DNA of 64,000 bases, from contig NZ_DASYDG010000001.1 in the NCBI RefSeq assembly GCF_036499745.1, forward strand, positions 1 through 64,000, read 5' to 3'. This stretch comes from Pinirhizobacter sp036499745 (GTDB taxonomy: Bacteria > Pseudomonadota > Gammaproteobacteria > Xanthomonadales > Rhodanobacteraceae). The notes under the pieces are model-generated. The model was not told where the DNA came from. It worked only from the letters and a program-made list of their open reading frames with translations, and did not search any database. The position numbers and the translations under genes were made by a program. Below, piece after piece: positions 62,075 through 64,000 of the stretch (position 1 is the first letter of the stretch; every line of letters begins with the position of its first letter).

Positions 62075-63267
62075 CCCCGTTTCCCCTTTGTACGTCGTGG
62101 TTCGAGAGGGTCTTCGACGTGCTGCCATACCCCACCGGCGGCATGGCTTTTGAGCATCGCGTCGACCAGCAGGCTATTGCGGTAGCCGTCGGCGAAAGTA
62201 GGTAGCGCCGCGGGTTTTGTTTCCGGCGTGCCGCCGCGCCCAATCCAGGCATAGGCGTCAGCCATCAGGTTGCGGAAGGCATCCGCCCAGGCCTCCGGAT
62301 GGCCGGCCGGCAGGTGTGCATAGCCGCGCGCGGCGGGATCGAGCAGCGCCGGATCGCGCGTCAGCAGCGTGTTTGCCTGCGCCTGGTGGCCGATCCATAG
62401 TTCGTTGGGCTGCTCCTGCCGCCAGGCCAGCGAGGCCAGGCGCCCGCTTACCTCCAGGCGAAGGTCGTTCTTGTGACCGGGGAGTACCTGGCCCACGGTG
62501 ACGCAGCCGCGAGCACCGTTGTCGAAACGCAGCAGCACGCTGGCGAGGTCTTCGCTGGTGATCTTGATTTTGCGCCGTGCTGCCGATTTGGACGCGCCGG
62601 CGAAAGCTTTTGGCGAGGCCGCCGGCGCTTCGCGCACCGGCACGACCGTTTGCAGGTCCGCCAGTACCGAGGTAATGCGCGCGCCGGTCACGTGCTCGGC
62701 CAGGTCGCACCAGTGCGAGCCGATATCGCCCAGCGCGGAACTGGCGCCGCCCAGCTTGGGATCCAGGCGCCATGAATAAGCGCGCTCGTCGGTCAGCCAA
62801 TCCTGCAGGTAGCAACCATGCACGAACACCGCTGGACCCACCTTGCCCTTGGCGATCATCGCGCGCGCCTGCTGGACAAGCGGATAGCCGCGATAATTGA
62901 AGGTGACGACGTGCGCGACATGGGCCTTGCGCGCCGCTTCGTACAGTTCACGCGCTTCCTGCGTGTTGCTGGCAAGCGGCTTGTCGGAGATCACATGCTT
63001 GCCGGCGCGCAATGCTGCCAGCGAGACCTCCCTGTGCAGGTAATTGGGCGTGGTGTTGTGAACCACCTGCACGGCGGGGTCGGCCAGCAGCTCCTGGTAG
63101 TTCGCATAGGCCCGGCCGGCGTTCAGTTCACGCGCCCGCTTTTTCGCCGATTCGGCGCTGGAGCCTGCAATGCCGACGATGTCGACGTTACCCAGGCGAC
63201 GTACGGCATCCAGATGATGAGCGGCGATAAAGCCGGGGCCGACCAGCCCCATGCCGAGTTTCTTCAT
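62071..63267 (-). CDS. Gfo/Idh/MocA-family dehydrogenase
   Basis: A 398-residue protein opening MKKLGMGLVGPGFIAAHHLD, the NAD(P)-binding GxGxxA-type loop. VVHNTTPNYLHREVSLAALRAGKHVISDKPLA carries the EKP-type Lys (here DKP), and LGDIGSHWCDLAEHVTG holds the conserved DxxxH active-site helix. It oxidises or reduces a sugar hydroxyl, often at C3. It is the first gene of the operon, and 343 bases with two palindromes separate it from the LacI gene. Confidence 0.93.
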   Translation of the reverse strand: MKKLGMGLVGPGFIAAHHLDAVRRLGNVDIVGIAGSSAESAKKRARELNAGRAYANYQELLADPAVQVVHNTTPNYLHREVSLAALRAGKHVISDKPLASNTQEARELYEAARKAHVAHVVTFNYRGYPLVQQARAMIAKGKVGPAVFVHGCYLQDWLTDERAYSWRLDPKLGGASSALGDIGSHWCDLAEHVTGARITSVLADLQTVVPVREAPAASPKAFAGASKSAARRKIKITSEDLASVLLRFDNGARGCVTVGQVLPGHKNDLRLEVSGRLASLAWRQEQPNELWIGHQAQANTLLTRDPALLDPAARGYAHLPAGHPEAWADAFRNLMADAYAWIGRGGTPETKPAALPTFADGYRNSLLVDAMLKSHAAGGVWQHVEDPLEPRRTKGKRG

Positions 63268-63340
63268 CGGGTGACTGCCCTGGCGCTGGTCGCTATGGAC
63301 TGGCGTGCCATTTCCCCTCCGATCTATTGCTGGCGCCAGA

Positions 63341-63356
63341 ATGTATTCGATTACAT
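63341..63356. promoter_or_regulatory. LacI-family operator candidate 1
   Basis: ATGTATTCGATTACAT: arms ATGTATT and ATTACAT (one mismatch from perfect) around CG, 74 bases before the Gfo/Idh start. It matches the second palindrome 147 bases away. Confidence 0.65.
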
Positions 63357-63487
63357 CCGCATCAATACTGGCATTGGCTGTTTCGCTTGGGTGGCGTTTA
63401 GGCCCAATGTGCTGGACCCCTTGCCGCCCAACGCTTTAAATGTGGCAATGTATGTAGCAGATGTGAAGACGTCGATGCAACGATTTC

Positions 63488-63503
63488 ATGTAATCCATTA
63501 CAT
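63488..63503. promoter_or_regulatory. LacI-family operator candidate 2
   Basis: ATGTAATCCATTACAT: perfect 7-bp arms (ATGTAAT and ATTACAT) around CC, 108 bases before the LacI GTG. It is centred exactly 147 bases (14 helical turns) from candidate 1. Confidence 0.65.
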
Positions 63504-63610
63504 TGCACTGCACAAATATCGGTCAGGCTGACCATCTCGGACATCCATCCCCGGGCGCTGCCGGCTGGTATCGTCCGGGGCTCAACGGCGAAAAAGAGGG
63601 GCGGGAACTC

Positions 63611-64000
63611 GTGAGTGCGGACGGATCCAAGCGCAAGCGGCAGGGCGCGAAGGGCGTGCATGCGAATGCTGCGGCGCAGCCTACGCGCGTGCGGACTGTC
63701 AAGGAAATCGCCGCCATCGCCAAGGTTTCAGTTGCAACCGTTTCACGCGCCTTGCAGCGACCGGAGATCGTCAGCGAAGCGACACGCCTGCGCATCCACG
63801 AGGTGGTTAAACGGTTGGGCTATACGCCCAATGCACTGGCGCGCAACCTGCGCACAGCGCGCACGCGCCTGATCATCGCCCTGCTCCCCGACATCGCCAA
63901 CCCGTTTTTCTCCGAGGTGATCCGGGGCATCGAGCAGGTCGCGCACGAGAATGGTTACTCCGTGCTATTGGGCGAGACGCAAAGTAGCCTGGTACGCGAG
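63611..64000 (+). CDS. LacI-family regulator, 3' end outside window
   Basis: A GTG start at 63611 behind GAGGGG opens a frame that is still open at the window edge (130 residues seen). After a Lys/Arg-rich leader (SADGSKRKRQGAKGVHA) comes the helix-turn-helix TVKEIAAIAKVSVATVSRAL, then hinge ALARNLRTARTRL and the effector-domain start LPDIANPFFSEVIRGIEQVA. It is divergent from the eight-gene operon and is the likely regulator acting at the two ATGTAAT palindromes. Confidence 0.93.
   Translation, partial: MSADGSKRKRQGAKGVHANAAAQPTRVRTVKEIAAIAKVSVATVSRALQRPEIVSEATRLRIHEVVKRLGYTPNALARNLRTARTRLIIALLPDIANPFFSEVIRGIEQVAHENGYSVLLGETQSSLVRE

Larger units (their letters stand above)
63268..63610. other. 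Divergent control region of the 3-keto-glycoside operon
   Basis: A 343-base region, AT-rich around 63340-63370 and 63430-63530. It holds two palindromes of the same type (63341-63356 and 63488-63503). Before the LacI GTG a GAGGGG ribosome site lies about 10 bases upstream. No gene is visible. Confidence 0.6.

Overview
The window is about 64 kb of GC-rich chromosomal DNA (roughly 64-66% GC by eye) with no rRNA, tRNA, CRISPR array, insertion sequence or prophage that I can see. Gene content points to a gammaproteobacterium of the Xanthomonadales, most likely Rhodanobacteraceae (Luteibacter/Dyella/Rhodanobacter type): three TonB-dependent receptors, a glucokinase/FucP-type transporter/LacI/GH20 group for N-acetylglucosamine, a BlaI-M56 pair, Lhr helicase, and a TenA/PqqC-like protein. 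The genus is an inference from gene style; no marker gene is present.

Layout. 1-1078: 3'-truncated GH29 alpha-L-fucosidase. 1217-5673: four-gene operon kaiC-kaiB-kaiB-hybrid histidine kinase, with no kaiA, preceded by an 11-bp tandem direct repeat. 5774-9017: lipoprotein serine hydrolase, a divergent LysR/SDR pair and a decayed second SDR gene. 9079-12920: TonB receptor divergent from a PhnD-like binding protein with a possible Pho box between them. 13044-22000: diguanylate cyclase, M56 peptidase/BlaI regulator with two BlaI operators, sterol-desaturase-like enzyme, TenA/PqqC-like protein and a PAS-GGDEF-EAL protein. 22016-30439: MBL-fold hydrolase, a DUF2946/TonB receptor/PepSY metal-uptake operon, scoAB CoA-transferase and a FAD monooxygenase. 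30440-31696: a lower-GC island with a tiny ORF and a TIR/deoxyribosyltransferase-like protein. 31678-40234: YjdM/PhnA, outer-membrane protein, GH3 glucosidase, Lhr helicase and a TMEM175-like channel.

40243-49392 is an N-acetylglucosamine/chitooligosaccharide locus: GH20 hexosaminidase, TonB receptor, glucokinase-family sugar kinase, divergent FucP-type transporter and LacI regulator, with a perfect palindromic operator candidate in the divergent promoter. 49447-52885 holds small accessory genes, including a barnase-like RNase with its barstar inhibitor, a cupin, a DUF72 protein and an AraC regulator. 52938-54812 is an exported M3 peptidase.

54834-63267 is an eight-gene minus-strand operon (Gfo/Idh dehydrogenase, MFS transporter, three xylose-isomerase-like TIM barrels, GMC oxidoreductase, gluconate-2-dehydrogenase subunit 3-like protein, DUF1080 hydrolase). 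It reads as an oxidative 3-keto-glycoside degradation pathway, controlled by a divergent LacI-family gene that runs off the right edge. Two matching 16-bp palindromes, centred exactly 147 bp apart, lie in the shared control region. The most interesting items are the Kai operon, the TIR-like island, the 3-keto-glycoside operon with its operator pair, and the barnase/barstar pair.
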